DNA of 64,000 nt, from assembly GCA_022710975.1 (NCBI GenBank), contig JAKLGA010000019.1, positions 62,001 to 126,000 of the forward strand. The letters run 5' to 3'. A model generated the notes under the pieces. It ran no database searches. It had not been told where the DNA came from and was given only the letters and a program-made list of their open reading frames with translations. Every line of letters starts with the position of its first letter. Positions within the stretch are counted from its first letter, which is position 1. The translations under genes and the position numbers were made by a program. Source of the DNA: Myxococcota bacterium (GTDB lineage Bacteria; Myxococcota; B64-G9). This document shows positions 48,776-58,994 of the stretch, piece by piece.

Positions 48776-50572
48776 TCACTCCACGGTGACCCGCATGATC
48801 TCCTCGAAGGTGGTCAGGCCCTGGGCCAGCTTTTTGATGGCCGTCTCGCGCAGCGTCATCATGCCGTCCAGCCGGGCCACCTTCATGATCTCCTTGGTGT
48901 CGGAGCGCTGGTTGATGAGCTTGCAGATCTTGTCGCTGACCGGCATGACCTCGTAGACCGCGGTGCGGCCCACGTAGCCCGTGCCGCGGCAGGCCGGGCA
49001 GCCCTCGCCGTGGTAGATGGGCAGGCGCCGGTTCTGATCCTCGGGCATCTTCATGTGCAGCAGGTTGATCTGGTCCGGGGTGAGGTAGGTCTTGCGCTTG
49101 CACTGGACGCAGATGAGCCGGAGCAGCCGCTGGGCCACGATGCCCACCAGGGTGGAGGACAGCAAGAAGGGCTCCACGCCCAGGTCCAGGATGCGCCCGA
49201 TGGCCGAGCCGGAGTCGTTGGTGTGCAGGGTGGCGAACACCATGTGGCCGGTCAGCGCGGCCTGGACCGCGTTCGAGGCGGTCTCCGCGTCACGCACCTC
49301 GCCCACCATGATCACGTCGGGGTCCTGGCGCAGGATGGTGCGCAGGGCCGAGCCGAAGGTGATGTCGATGTTGGGCTTCACCGCCACCTGGTTGAAGTCC
49401 TCGACCACCATCTCGATCGGGTCCTCGATCGACACGATGTTGATCTCGGGGCTGGCCAGGTACTTGAGCGACGAGTACAGGGTCGTGGTCTTGCCGCTGC
49501 CGGTCGGGCCGGTCACCAGCACCAGCCCGTTGGGCCGCACGATGAACTCCTCGTACAGCTTGAAGTCGCGCGGGTTGAAGCCGAGCGCCGACAGGTCCTG
49601 GAGCAGGACGGTGGGATCGAAGATGCGCAGCACCACCTTCTCGCCGAAGGCCACCGGCATGGTGGACAGGCGCAGCTCGGTCTCGGCCTCGCCGCTGCCC
49701 GTCTTGATGCGCCCGTCCTGCGGCCGGCGCTTCTCGGAGATGTCCATGCGGGCCAGCATCTTCAGGCGTGAGACGGCCGCGTTGTGCACCACCCTGGGCA
49801 GCGTGGTGATGTTGTGCAGCACGCCGTCGATGCGCATGCGCACCAGGCTGTGATCGCGCTTGGGCTCGATGTGGATGTCGGAGGCGCGCTGGTCGAAGGC
49901 GTAGTGGAGCATGTACTCCACCGCCGCCACCACGTGCTTGTCGGTGGCCTCGAGGTCGTCGACCGCCTTCAGCTTGACCAGCTGCTCCAGGTTCCCCAGA
50001 TCCGTCCCCAGCTCCATGCCCTCGGCCGCGGCGTTCACGCTGGAGCGGAAGCCGTACACCTCGGTGATGATGCGCTGGATGTCGAGCTTGGAGGACACCA
50101 CCGGCCGCACCGAGCGGCCGATCAGCCGGCGCAGGTTCTCGACCAGCTCGACGTCGAAGGGATCGGCCACCGCCACCACCACGTCCGGGCCCTCCTGGCG
50201 CAGCACCAGCACCGAGTGGCGCCGGGCGAAGGGCCGCGAGAGCACCTGGGTGATCAGCTTCATGTCGAGCTTGAGCGGGTCGATCTTCTCGTACGGGATC
50301 GCGGACAGCTCGGCCAGGAGCCTGGCCAGGCGATCCTCGTCCAGGACCGCGTTGGGCTCGCCCTTCAGCGGCAGGCGGAAGGAGGCTAGCAGCTCCCAGG
50401 GCAGGATCTCGGCCCGGTGGCGCCCGGAGCGCACCGCGGCCTGCTCCCGCAGCAGCCGCTGGCGCTGGCCGTTCTCCTTGACCAGGACCGAACGGACCTG
50501 CGCGTCGTCCAGCATCCCGCGCTCGACGAGCAGGTCGCAAAGCGACCGCAAATCAGGAGGTTGCATCGCCAT
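48776..50572 (-). CDS. Type II secretion/type IV pilus assembly ATPase (PilB/GspE family)
   Basis: 598 aa, standard for GspE/PilB. N-terminal MshEN-like domain (about 1-170, LRSLCDLLVERGMLDDAQV), a domain able to bind c-di-GMP in relatives. It continues with the Walker A GPTGSGKTTTLYSSL, Asp box region, Walker B DVIMVGEVRDAET, His box (ATLHTNDSGSAIGR) and the zinc Cys motif CVQCKRK...GCPACRGTGYVG. It powers pseudopilus or pilus assembly. ATG 50572 falls 10 nt after a -10 element, so the mRNA is nearly leaderless; ATG 50566 is an alternative start. It heads the leftward operon that runs to the GH5 gene. Confidence 0.93.
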   Translation of the reverse strand: MAMQPPDLRSLCDLLVERGMLDDAQVRSVLVKENGQRQRLLREQAAVRSGRHRAEILPWELLASFRLPLKGEPNAVLDEDRLARLLAELSAIPYEKIDPLKLDMKLITQVLSRPFARRHSVLVLRQEGPDVVVAVADPFDVELVENLRRLIGRSVRPVVSSKLDIQRIITEVYGFRSSVNAAAEGMELGTDLGNLEQLVKLKAVDDLEATDKHVVAAVEYMLHYAFDQRASDIHIEPKRDHSLVRMRIDGVLHNITTLPRVVHNAAVSRLKMLARMDISEKRRPQDGRIKTGSGEAETELRLSTMPVAFGEKVVLRIFDPTVLLQDLSALGFNPRDFKLYEEFIVRPNGLVLVTGPTGSGKTTTLYSSLKYLASPEINIVSIEDPIEMVVEDFNQVAVKPNIDITFGSALRTILRQDPDVIMVGEVRDAETASNAVQAALTGHMVFATLHTNDSGSAIGRILDLGVEPFLLSSTLVGIVAQRLLRLICVQCKRKTYLTPDQINLLHMKMPEDQNRRLPIYHGEGCPACRGTGYVGRTAVYEVMPVSDKICKLINQRSDTKEIMKVARLDGMMTLRETAIKKLAQGLTTFEEIMRVTVE

Positions 50573-50582
50573 GATGGGTATC

Positions 50583-50612
50583 CATGTAGCACGCGGGTGC
50601 GCGGAGTGTCAA
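50583..50612 (-). promoter_or_regulatory. Promoter of the PilB operon (near-leaderless)
   Basis: Minus strand: -35 TTGACA (50612-50607), 18-nt spacer, -10 TACATG (50588-50583) preceded by TGC. The start codon at 50572 would be about +5. Confidence 0.55.
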
Positions 50613-50681
50613 CGCGCGCCGCACGCTCCCCGGGAACCGCGGGCCCAGGCTGCGGGCGCGAGGCGCGCCCCGTCGCGTTCC

Positions 50682-50711
50682 TTGAACCTCCCCCGGGCTC
50701 GGTGCTAGGCT
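50682..50711 (+). promoter_or_regulatory. Promoter of the DUF1573 selenoprotein gene
   Basis: -35 TTGAAC (50682-50687), 18-nt spacer, -10 TAGGCT (50706-50711) preceded by TGC. Transcript start near 50718 leaves a leader of about 29 nt with AGGAGGAG before ATG 50747. Confidence 0.6.
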
Positions 50712-50746
50712 CCCGCGCTGGACCCGAGACCACCTCAGGAGGAGTC

Positions 50747-51955
50747 ATGAAACACGGACCATGGATGCAGGCGGCCGCGCTCGCGCTGGCCGCCACAGCG
50801 ACGCTGGCCGTCTGGGGCTGCCCCAAGACCGGCGCGCCGGAGGCCGGGGACGCAGCCGTCCAGCCGGCCGGGGAGAGCGGCCCGGCGCCGCAGATCGCCT
50901 GCGAGGCGCCCGAGCACGACTTCGGCACCGTCAGCCAGGGGGCCGAGGTGACGCACACCTTCGCCATCAAGAACACCGGCGCGGGCGTGCTGAAGATCGA
51001 GCGCGCCAGGGGTGGCTGAGGCTGCACCGCGGCCGTCGTCTCGGCGGCCGAGCTTCCCCCGGGTGGGGAAGGCAAGATCGAGGTGAAGGTGGCGACCCGC
51101 GGCCGGCAGGGCAAGCTGGAGAAGACCGTGGTGGTGTACTCCAACGACCCGGCCAAGCCGCAGTTCGAGCTCAAGATCCGCGCCAACGTCGAGGTGCTGC
51201 TGAGCCTGGACCCGGACAAGCTGGTCCTGAGGCCCTTGCTCAAGGGTTCCCGCGCCGAGCACACCGTCAAGCTCGCCGGCAAGCTGGCGGAGCAGGCCAA
51301 GATCCTGTCGGTCGAGTCGAACCGGCCGGAGCTCAAGGCCGAGCTGGCCAAGGAACCGGACGGCAAGGTGGTGATCAAGATCGTCTACCAGGCGCCCGAC
51401 AAGCCCGAGCGCTTCAGCGCCAACGTGGCGGTCAAGACCGATCAGGAGGCGGCCAAGGAGCTGAAGTTCTTCTTCTCGGCCGAGGTGACGGGGGATCTCA
51501 TCCTGTCCGCGCCCTTCGTGATGTTCACCGCCTTCGATGCCGGCAAGGCGCCCGAGTCCACTCTCACGGTTCGCTCGCTCGGCGGGAAGCCGTTCAAGAT
51601 CAAGAAGGTCGAAGACTCGAACGGAGCGGTCACGGCCCAGGTCACGGCCCAGGGGGTCGAGCAGCAGCTCAAGCTCACCCTGACCAAGGCGCCCGGGGCG
51701 CCGCGCGGGACGCTCAAGATCCACACCGATCGCGCGGACCAGCCGATCCTCGAGGCGCAGTACAACGTGCGGCCCAAGGGCGCCCCGAACGCCGGCATGC
51801 GGATGCCGCTCGTGCGCGGCGGACCGGCGCCGGTCGGTCCGGGCGCGAAGCCGGGCCAGGCCATCCAGGTGGCCCCGCCCAACAAGCTCCAGAAGGCCCC
51901 TCTCAGGCTGACCCCGACCAGGTCTCCGGAGGCTCCGCCCCCCAAGGCGCCCTGA
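50747..51955 (+). CDS. Candidate selenoprotein: DUF1573 lipoprotein with in-frame TGA (Sec91)
   Basis: 402 aa if TGA 51017-51019 is read as selenocysteine. The N-terminus is a signal peptide with a lipobox-like WGC (Cys25). A DUF1573-type immunoglobulin-like domain spans about 48-150, then repeated beta domains to about 340 and a Pro-rich tail. The family motif (SCGCT in typical DUF1573) reads here GG-U91-G-C93-T; the two downstream paralogues have GCACT and SCGST at the aligned position. Reading continues in frame for 312 codons with clear homology after the TGA. A hairpin at 51030-51050 has SECIS-like spacing, and tRNA-Sec lies at 56118. Cys52 (IACEAPEHDFG) is conserved in all three paralogues. 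The UGC motif is a candidate redox site. Alternative: recent nonsense mutation, judged less likely. Confidence 0.8.
51030..51050 (+). promoter_or_regulatory. Candidate bacterial SECIS hairpin
   Basis: CGGCCGUC pairs with GGCGGCCG (8 bp, one U-G pair) around loop GUCUC. The stem starts 10 nt after the UGA and the loop 18 nt after it, and the loop begins with G. These match the remembered rules for SelB-binding hairpins (loop about 16-37 nt after UGA, G in its first two bases). Not folded by software. Confidence 0.55.
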
Positions 51956-51994
51956 GCCTCTCCTGCGCCTGGCCGAGGCCGATTCGTCACACGG

Positions 51995-52024
51995 TTGACA
52001 CGCACCTGTCACCTCGGGTACACC
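51995..52024 (+). promoter_or_regulatory. Promoter of the DUF47 gene
   Basis: -35 TTGACA (51995-52000), 18-nt spacer, -10 TACACC (52019-52024) preceded by GG. Transcript start near 52031. Confidence 0.6.
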
Positions 52025-52101
52025 TGACGCGAAGGCCCTGCCTGGACGGATGGGCTTTCTCCCGCCCGCGGGATCTGGTTCACCGCCCGAGGAAGAGCAG
52101 C

Positions 52102-52761
52102 GTGCCACTGTTCCACAACCGCTCGCCCCGCCAGGAAGAATGGCTCCCCACGTTCGTCGAGCGGTGCGAGCAATTCCTCGACCGCGTCGAGGAGGCCGTC
52201 GAGACCTTCCTCCTGTCCGGGCAGGGAGAGGCCTTCGAGTCCTCGATCCGCCTGACCCGCGCCGCGGAGGAGGCGGCCCTGGCGGCCCGTCCGCTCCTGG
52301 GCGGCAGGCCCCGTCCGCCCACCACGACGGGCCTGGGCGGTCACCTCACGGGGGTGGCCGACGCCACGGCCGGCATGCTCACCGCCGCTCGCAGCCTGCT
52401 GTACGCGCTGCGCTGTCAGCGGGTGGTGCTGCCGCCGGAGCTGAGCGAGGACTTCGCCCAGCTCCTGGACGTGAACCTGGAGGCGTGCCGGCAGGTGCTG
52501 AAGCGACTCCGATCCCAGGTCGCCCACCCGAACCTGCGCATGTTGGAGGATCAGCGCATGGACGGGCTGGCCAAGGAGAGCGACCGCCTCGCCAAGGCCA
52601 TCGTCTTCCGCGTCTTCGGCGGGCCCTCGGGGGCCGAGCCCGGCGACCAGCTGATGCTCCGGGATGTGGTGCTGATGACCGACGCCCTGTCCGAGCGCGC
52701 CCGCCGGACCGCCGACCTGCTCGACATGCTGACGCCGCTTTCCAGCCGCGCGGGCCGGTGA
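52102..52761 (+). CDS. DUF47/PhoU-like protein
   Basis: 219 aa, all-helical, beginning VPLFHNRSPRQEEWLP like other DUF47 proteins (MGLF...). Helices carry acidic E/D-x-x-x-D pairs such as RLTRAAEEAAL, KESDRLAKAI and RDVVLMTDALSERARRTAD that resemble metal-binding sites in PhoU-type bundles. DUF47 proteins usually pair with a Pit phosphate transporter gene; none is present here. GTG 52102 is preceded by GAGGAAGAG. It lies between DUF1573 paralogues with its own promoter, so its link to them is unknown. Confidence 0.6.
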   Translation: MPLFHNRSPRQEEWLPTFVERCEQFLDRVEEAVETFLLSGQGEAFESSIRLTRAAEEAALAARPLLGGRPRPPTTTGLGGHLTGVADATAGMLTAARSLLYALRCQRVVLPPELSEDFAQLLDVNLEACRQVLKRLRSQVAHPNLRMLEDQRMDGLAKESDRLAKAIVFRVFGGPSGAEPGDQLMLRDVVLMTDALSERARRTADLLDMLTPLSSRAGR

Positions 52762-52764
52762 AAC

Positions 52765-52794
52765 TTGATCCCCGGGTTCCCCTTCGTGTAGTGC
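52765..52794 (+). promoter_or_regulatory. Promoter of the two-gene DUF1573 operon
   Basis: -35 TTGATC (52765-52770), 18-nt spacer, -10 TAGTGC (52789-52794). Transcript start near 52801, leaving a leader of about 26 nt. Confidence 0.5.
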
Positions 52795-52826
52795 TGCAAC
52801 GCGGGCCACACGCCCGCGGGGTGACG

Positions 52827-53942
52827 ATGTCTCGCGCACGAACCAGCCTGCTCGCGCTCGCCTGTCTGGGCGCCGCCCTGCGCCTGGCGGCCTGCCAGGC
52901 CGCGGTGGAGCCCGCGCTGGCCGAGGCCCCGGCGCCGGCGGACGGCGCGCGACCGGAGATCGACTGCGACGGGGCCGAGCACCGTTTCGGCCGCGTCTGG
53001 CAGGGGGCCGAGCTCGAGCACACCTTCCAGGTGATCAACCGCGGCCCGGGCCGGCTGCACCTGGAGCGGTTGCGGGCCGGGTGCGCCTGCACCCGCGCGG
53101 TGCTGCAGGCCTCCGAGCTGGGGCCGGGCGAGCGGGCCGAGGTGGAGGTGACGCTCGCCACGCGAGGCCTGCTGGGCCCGATCGAGCGCCAGGTGGAGGT
53201 GCTGTCCGACGACCCGGACCGGCCGGCCCTGGCGCTCCGGCTGGTGGGCGAGGTGGCCCAGGCGGCGGCCTTCGCCGAGGACCGCCTCGACCTGGGCGCC
53301 GTGCCCCTCGGCGAGCGCAGGCAGGCGGTGGTGGGACTCCGCGGGGAGCTGGCCGAGCGGGTGAGGCTGCACGACCTCGAGCTGGGCGGCAGCGAGGGCT
53401 GGTCCGTCCGGGTCGTGGAACGCGACGACCGGAGCGAGCTCGAGGTCGAGCTGCGGGCGGGGCACACGCCCGGACCGCGCGACGCCCGGCTGAGCGCGCG
53501 CACGGGCCTGGCCGAGGCGCCCCGGATCCACCTGGCGCTCGCGGCCGAGGTCGTGGGCGACCTCGGCCTCGACCGCCCCGCCGTGTCCTTCGATCCCTTC
53601 GACGCCACGGCGCCCGCCAGGCTGGTCAGCGTGCGCTCGGCCCGCGGGCAGGCCTTCCGCCTGCTAGGCGCCGAGGATCCCGCCGGGGCGGTGACCGCCC
53701 GCCTGCGCCCGCGCCCGGCCCGCGCGGGCCAGCCGCAGGGGATCGAGCTGAAGCTCGCCCGCGCGCCGGAGACGCCGCGCGGCCGGTTGAGGATCCGTAC
53801 CGATCGCCCCGACCAGCCCGTGCTGGAGCTTCCGTACGTGGTGCGAGCCTACGCCCGCCCGGAGCCGCCCGCGCCACCGCCCTGCCCCGCCCCTGGACGG
53901 CCCATGCCTCCGCCCGCTGGCGAACCGAAGGAGAAACCATGA
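52827..53942 (+). CDS. DUF1573-type lipoprotein (Cys paralogue)
   Basis: 371 aa. Lipobox LAAC (Cys23). Same domain order as the selenoprotein: conserved Cys47 in IDCDGAEHRFG, DUF1573 motif AGC86-A-C88-T, beta domains up to about 340 and a Pro-rich tail. The Cys pair aligns with Sec91/Cys93 of the first paralogue. ATG 52827 was preferred over GTG 52821; neither has a strong Shine-Dalgarno. The stop overlaps the ATG of the next paralogue (ATGA). Confidence 0.82.
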   Translation: MSRARTSLLALACLGAALRLAACQAAVEPALAEAPAPADGARPEIDCDGAEHRFGRVWQGAELEHTFQVINRGPGRLHLERLRAGCACTRAVLQASELGPGERAEVEVTLATRGLLGPIERQVEVLSDDPDRPALALRLVGEVAQAAAFAEDRLDLGAVPLGERRQAVVGLRGELAERVRLHDLELGGSEGWSVRVVERDDRSELEVELRAGHTPGPRDARLSARTGLAEAPRIHLALAAEVVGDLGLDRPAVSFDPFDATAPARLVSVRSARGQAFRLLGAEDPAGAVTARLRPRPARAGQPQGIELKLARAPETPRGRLRIRTDRPDQPVLELPYVVRAYARPEPPAPPPCPAPGRPMPPPAGEPKEKP

Positions 53943-55072
53943 ACACGCCCCTCCCGCTGCTGTCGACGTGGACCGCGCTCCTGGCCCTGCTCGGCCTGGG
54001 TGCGTCCTGCCAGAAGCCTTCCGAGCCGCCCGTGACCCCGGAGCCGGTCCAGGCCGCCCCGGCCGCCCAGGCCGGCCCGCGAATCGCCTGCGCGGCCCCG
54101 GAGCACGACTTCGGCGCGGTCCTGCAGGGCACGCAGGTCAAGCACAGCTTCAGCCTGCAGAACCAGGGAGACGCGCCGCTCAAGATCAAGCACGTGTCCT
54201 CCTCCTGCGGCTCCACCGTGGGCAAGCCGGCGGCGGGCGAGGTCGCGCCGGGCGGGGAGACGAAGATCGACGTCACCGTCGACACCTCCGGCCGCCAGGG
54301 GGCGCTCGAGAAGAGCGTGTTCGTGTACTCCAACGACACCCCGCGCCGGAGGTTCGAGCTCAAGATATCCGGCACGGTCGAGGTCCAGGTGGGCTTCGAG
54401 CCCCCGCGGCTGAAGCTGCGCAACGTCCTCAAGGGAAGCCGCGCCAGCCAGCAGCTCAAGCTCATCGGCCGCGACCTGGCGAACGCCAAGCTCCAGGTCC
54501 TGCGCACCAGCGATCCGCAGGCCCTCCAGGCCAAGCTGGTCCAGGTGGACGGGCAGCCGGGCCTCGAGGTCGGCTTCCAGGCCGGCCCCAAGCCGGGCCG
54601 CTTCGAGGCGGAGGTGGTGCTGCAGACCGGCCTGCCCGGACAGCCTGAGGCCCGCCTGCCCGTGGTCGTCGACGCGACGGGCGACCTGGTCATCGACCAG
54701 GAGGTGGTGGACTTCGGCCTGGTGTCGCCCACCAAGCCGGTGTCCAGGACGGTGCGCCTGTGGTCCCTGGGCGGCAAGCCCTTCGAGGTGAAGGGGGTAG
54801 AGGATCCAGACGGGCTGGTGGCGGGCAAGGCGCAGAAGTCGGGCAGCGAGTTCACCCTCGTGCTGGACGCCATGCGCAGCGGCGACAAGGGCGCGGGCGA
54901 GGTGATCGTGCGCACGGATCGCAAGGACCAACCCGAGGTGCGCGTGCCCTACCACGTGCGGGTGTTCAAGCGCCGGGCGCCCGCGGTGGCGCCCCTGGGC
55001 CGCGGCGGGCCCGGCCCGGCGCCGCTCAGCCCGACGCCCCTCAAGAAGGTGCCCCCGCCCGCCCCCAGGTGA
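53939..55072 (+). CDS. DUF1573-type lipoprotein (Cys-Ser paralogue)
   Basis: 377 aa. Lipobox GASC (Cys24). IACAAPEHDFG carries the extra conserved Cys51, and the motif is SSSC90-G-S92-T, so only one Cys of the pair remains. The rest (KSVFVYSNDTPRRRFELKIS) is nearly colinear with the selenoprotein (KTVVVYSNDPAKPQFELKI). Translation is coupled to the previous paralogue by a 4-nt overlap, with AAGGAGAAA upstream. Confidence 0.83.
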   Translation: MNTPLPLLSTWTALLALLGLGASCQKPSEPPVTPEPVQAAPAAQAGPRIACAAPEHDFGAVLQGTQVKHSFSLQNQGDAPLKIKHVSSSCGSTVGKPAAGEVAPGGETKIDVTVDTSGRQGALEKSVFVYSNDTPRRRFELKISGTVEVQVGFEPPRLKLRNVLKGSRASQQLKLIGRDLANAKLQVLRTSDPQALQAKLVQVDGQPGLEVGFQAGPKPGRFEAEVVLQTGLPGQPEARLPVVVDATGDLVIDQEVVDFGLVSPTKPVSRTVRLWSLGGKPFEVKGVEDPDGLVAGKAQKSGSEFTLVLDAMRSGDKGAGEVIVRTDRKDQPEVRVPYHVRVFKRRAPAVAPLGRGGPGPAPLSPTPLKKVPPPAPR

Positions 55073-55090
55073 GCGGGCCCCGCCCGCCGC

Positions 55091-56017
55091 TCAGAATCCC
55101 CCCGGATAGAGGCGCTCGACGTACCGCGCGGCGAAGTCCGTGCCGAAGCCGTCCGCGCCCCGCGCGCGCAGATCGTCCAGCGCCTGCCAGGCCCGCGCCA
55201 GCATGTCCTCGCGGGTGGTGGGGTCCTCGCTCACGGCCGCCGCGGCCAGCCAGGGGTCCACGTCGGCGAAGCCGTTCAGGTACAGCCGGACGCCGGCCGG
55301 GTGGAGGATGGCGGCCGCCTCGGCCGCGGTGGCCGGATCGCCGTGGGCCCAGCGCAGCTCCAGGTCGGCCGCCTCCGGCGCGACGAAGGCGCTGAAGTCC
55401 TCGAGCTGCTGCCCGCGCGGCATGACCAGCCCGCCCGGCACCTCGGCCCGGTAGGCCCGCAGGTGCGCGAGGTCCGCGTCGAAGAACAGCACGCGCCCCG
55501 CGGCCCCGGCCGTCCGCACCTCGGCGGCTACCCGGGTCACCTCACCGGCCTTGAAGTCCAGGTCGAGCAGCAACCCGGTCGCCGCCAGCACCTCGCCGAA
55601 GGTGGCCGGGTGGCAGCGCTCGGGCTGGGACTCGGGCGCCTCGGCGCAGCGCGCGTCGTCGATCACCAGGCTCCTGAACTCCTGCAGGCTGAGCTGCGCG
55701 ACCAGGGTGCGGCCGGGGAAGCGCGTCCCGCCGTCCGTGGTACGCGTCACGTCCTCGTCGTGCATCAGCACCACGGCTCCATCGGCGGTCTCGCGGGTGT
55801 CGACCTCCACCATCGGCACACCCAGGCGCTCGCACGAGCGGTAGGCCGCCAGGGTGTTCTCCGGCTCACCGTCGCACAGCCCGCGGTGGGCGGAGACGAG
55901 CGGCCGCGGGCAGTCCGGCTCCGCCAGGCAGCGGGCTGGGGTGAGCGGCGCCTGCCCGGCCCCGCAGCCCGCGCCCAGCCACACCAGCCACAGCCCCACT
56001 CCGATCACGCGTCGCAT
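55091..56017 (-). CDS. Glycerophosphodiester phosphodiesterase-type lipoprotein
   Basis: 308 aa. Lipobox LGAGC (Cys18). GDPD motifs are SAHRGLCDGEPENTLAAY (HR-(x)n-ENT), VEVDTRETADGAVVLMHDE (ExD...HD) and the metal-site His/Glu residues of the TIM barrel. These enzymes release glycerol 3-phosphate from lipid-derived diesters. ATG 56017 has GGGAGGCGG upstream. The 3' end faces the DUF1573 operon with 18 nt between. Confidence 0.88.
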   Translation of the reverse strand: MRRVIGVGLWLVWLGAGCGAGQAPLTPARCLAEPDCPRPLVSAHRGLCDGEPENTLAAYRSCERLGVPMVEVDTRETADGAVVLMHDEDVTRTTDGGTRFPGRTLVAQLSLQEFRSLVIDDARCAEAPESQPERCHPATFGEVLAATGLLLDLDFKAGEVTRVAAEVRTAGAAGRVLFFDADLAHLRAYRAEVPGGLVMPRGQQLEDFSAFVAPEAADLELRWAHGDPATAAEAAAILHPAGVRLYLNGFADVDPWLAAAAVSEDPTTREDMLARAWQALDDLRARGADGFGTDFAARYVERLYPGGF

Positions 56018-56080
56018 GCCGCCTCCCGCGCCAGGGTCACCCGCCAGTCTGCCAGAGTTCCAGCCGGCCGCGAAGGTGCC

Positions 56081-56110
56081 TTGCGCGCAGGCCGGGGGGG
56101 ATGCTAGCTT
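56081..56110 (+). promoter_or_regulatory. Promoter of tRNA-Sec
   Basis: -35 TTGCGC (56081-56086), 18-nt spacer, -10 TAGCTT (56105-56110) preceded by TGC. The expected transcript start is 56117-56118, at or one base before the first tRNA base. Confidence 0.55.
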
Positions 56111-56117
56111 CGTGCGC

Positions 56118-56214
56118 GGAAGTGCCTGGGTCCTGGTGGGCCTCCCGGGCTTCAAACCCGGCGTGGCGCGCGATGAGCGCGTCAGGTGGGTTCGATTCCC
56201 ATGCACTTCCGCCA
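56118..56214 (+). tRNA. selC: tRNA-Sec (anticodon TCA)
   Basis: 97 nt. The 8-bp acceptor stem GGAAGTGC/GCACTTCC, anticodon stem CCGGG/CCCGG with 7-nt loop CTTCAAA (anticodon TCA at 56152-56154), long variable arm (about 56162-56183), T-arm TGGGTTCGATTCCCA and encoded G-CCA end all match bacterial tRNA-Sec, and clearly differ from a suppressor tRNA. It reads UGA codons with SelB. No selA, selB or selD is present in this window. Confidence 0.95.
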
Positions 56215-56225
56215 TTGTCTGCAGC

Positions 56226-56256
56226 GGCCCCATCCCCGCCCGGGGGTGGGGCCTTT
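56226..56256 (+). terminator. Intrinsic terminator after tRNA-Sec
   Basis: 12-bp stem GGCCCCATCCCC/GGGGGTGGGGCC (one T-G pair) with loop GCCC, followed by TTT, beginning 12 nt after the tRNA CCA. It separates the tRNA from the opposing histidine-kinase gene. Confidence 0.75.
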
Positions 56257-56266
56257 GTATGGGTGC

Positions 56267-58987
<2,721 letters not shown>

Positions 58988-58994
58988 GGGCCCC

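Noticed and set aside
51053-51071. CTTCCCC-CGGGT-GGGGAAG hairpin as the SECIS
   Set aside because: Its loop starts about 40 nt after the UGA, farther than the range I recall for bacterial SECIS; the hairpin at 51030-51050 fits better.
51020-51955. Treating the part after the TGA as a separate gene or the locus as a pseudogene
   Set aside because: No Shine-Dalgarno or usual start suits a second gene (first GTG is 51083, inside the conserved domain), reading and codon use continue unchanged, and the TGA falls exactly on the conserved Cys with tRNA-Sec nearby.
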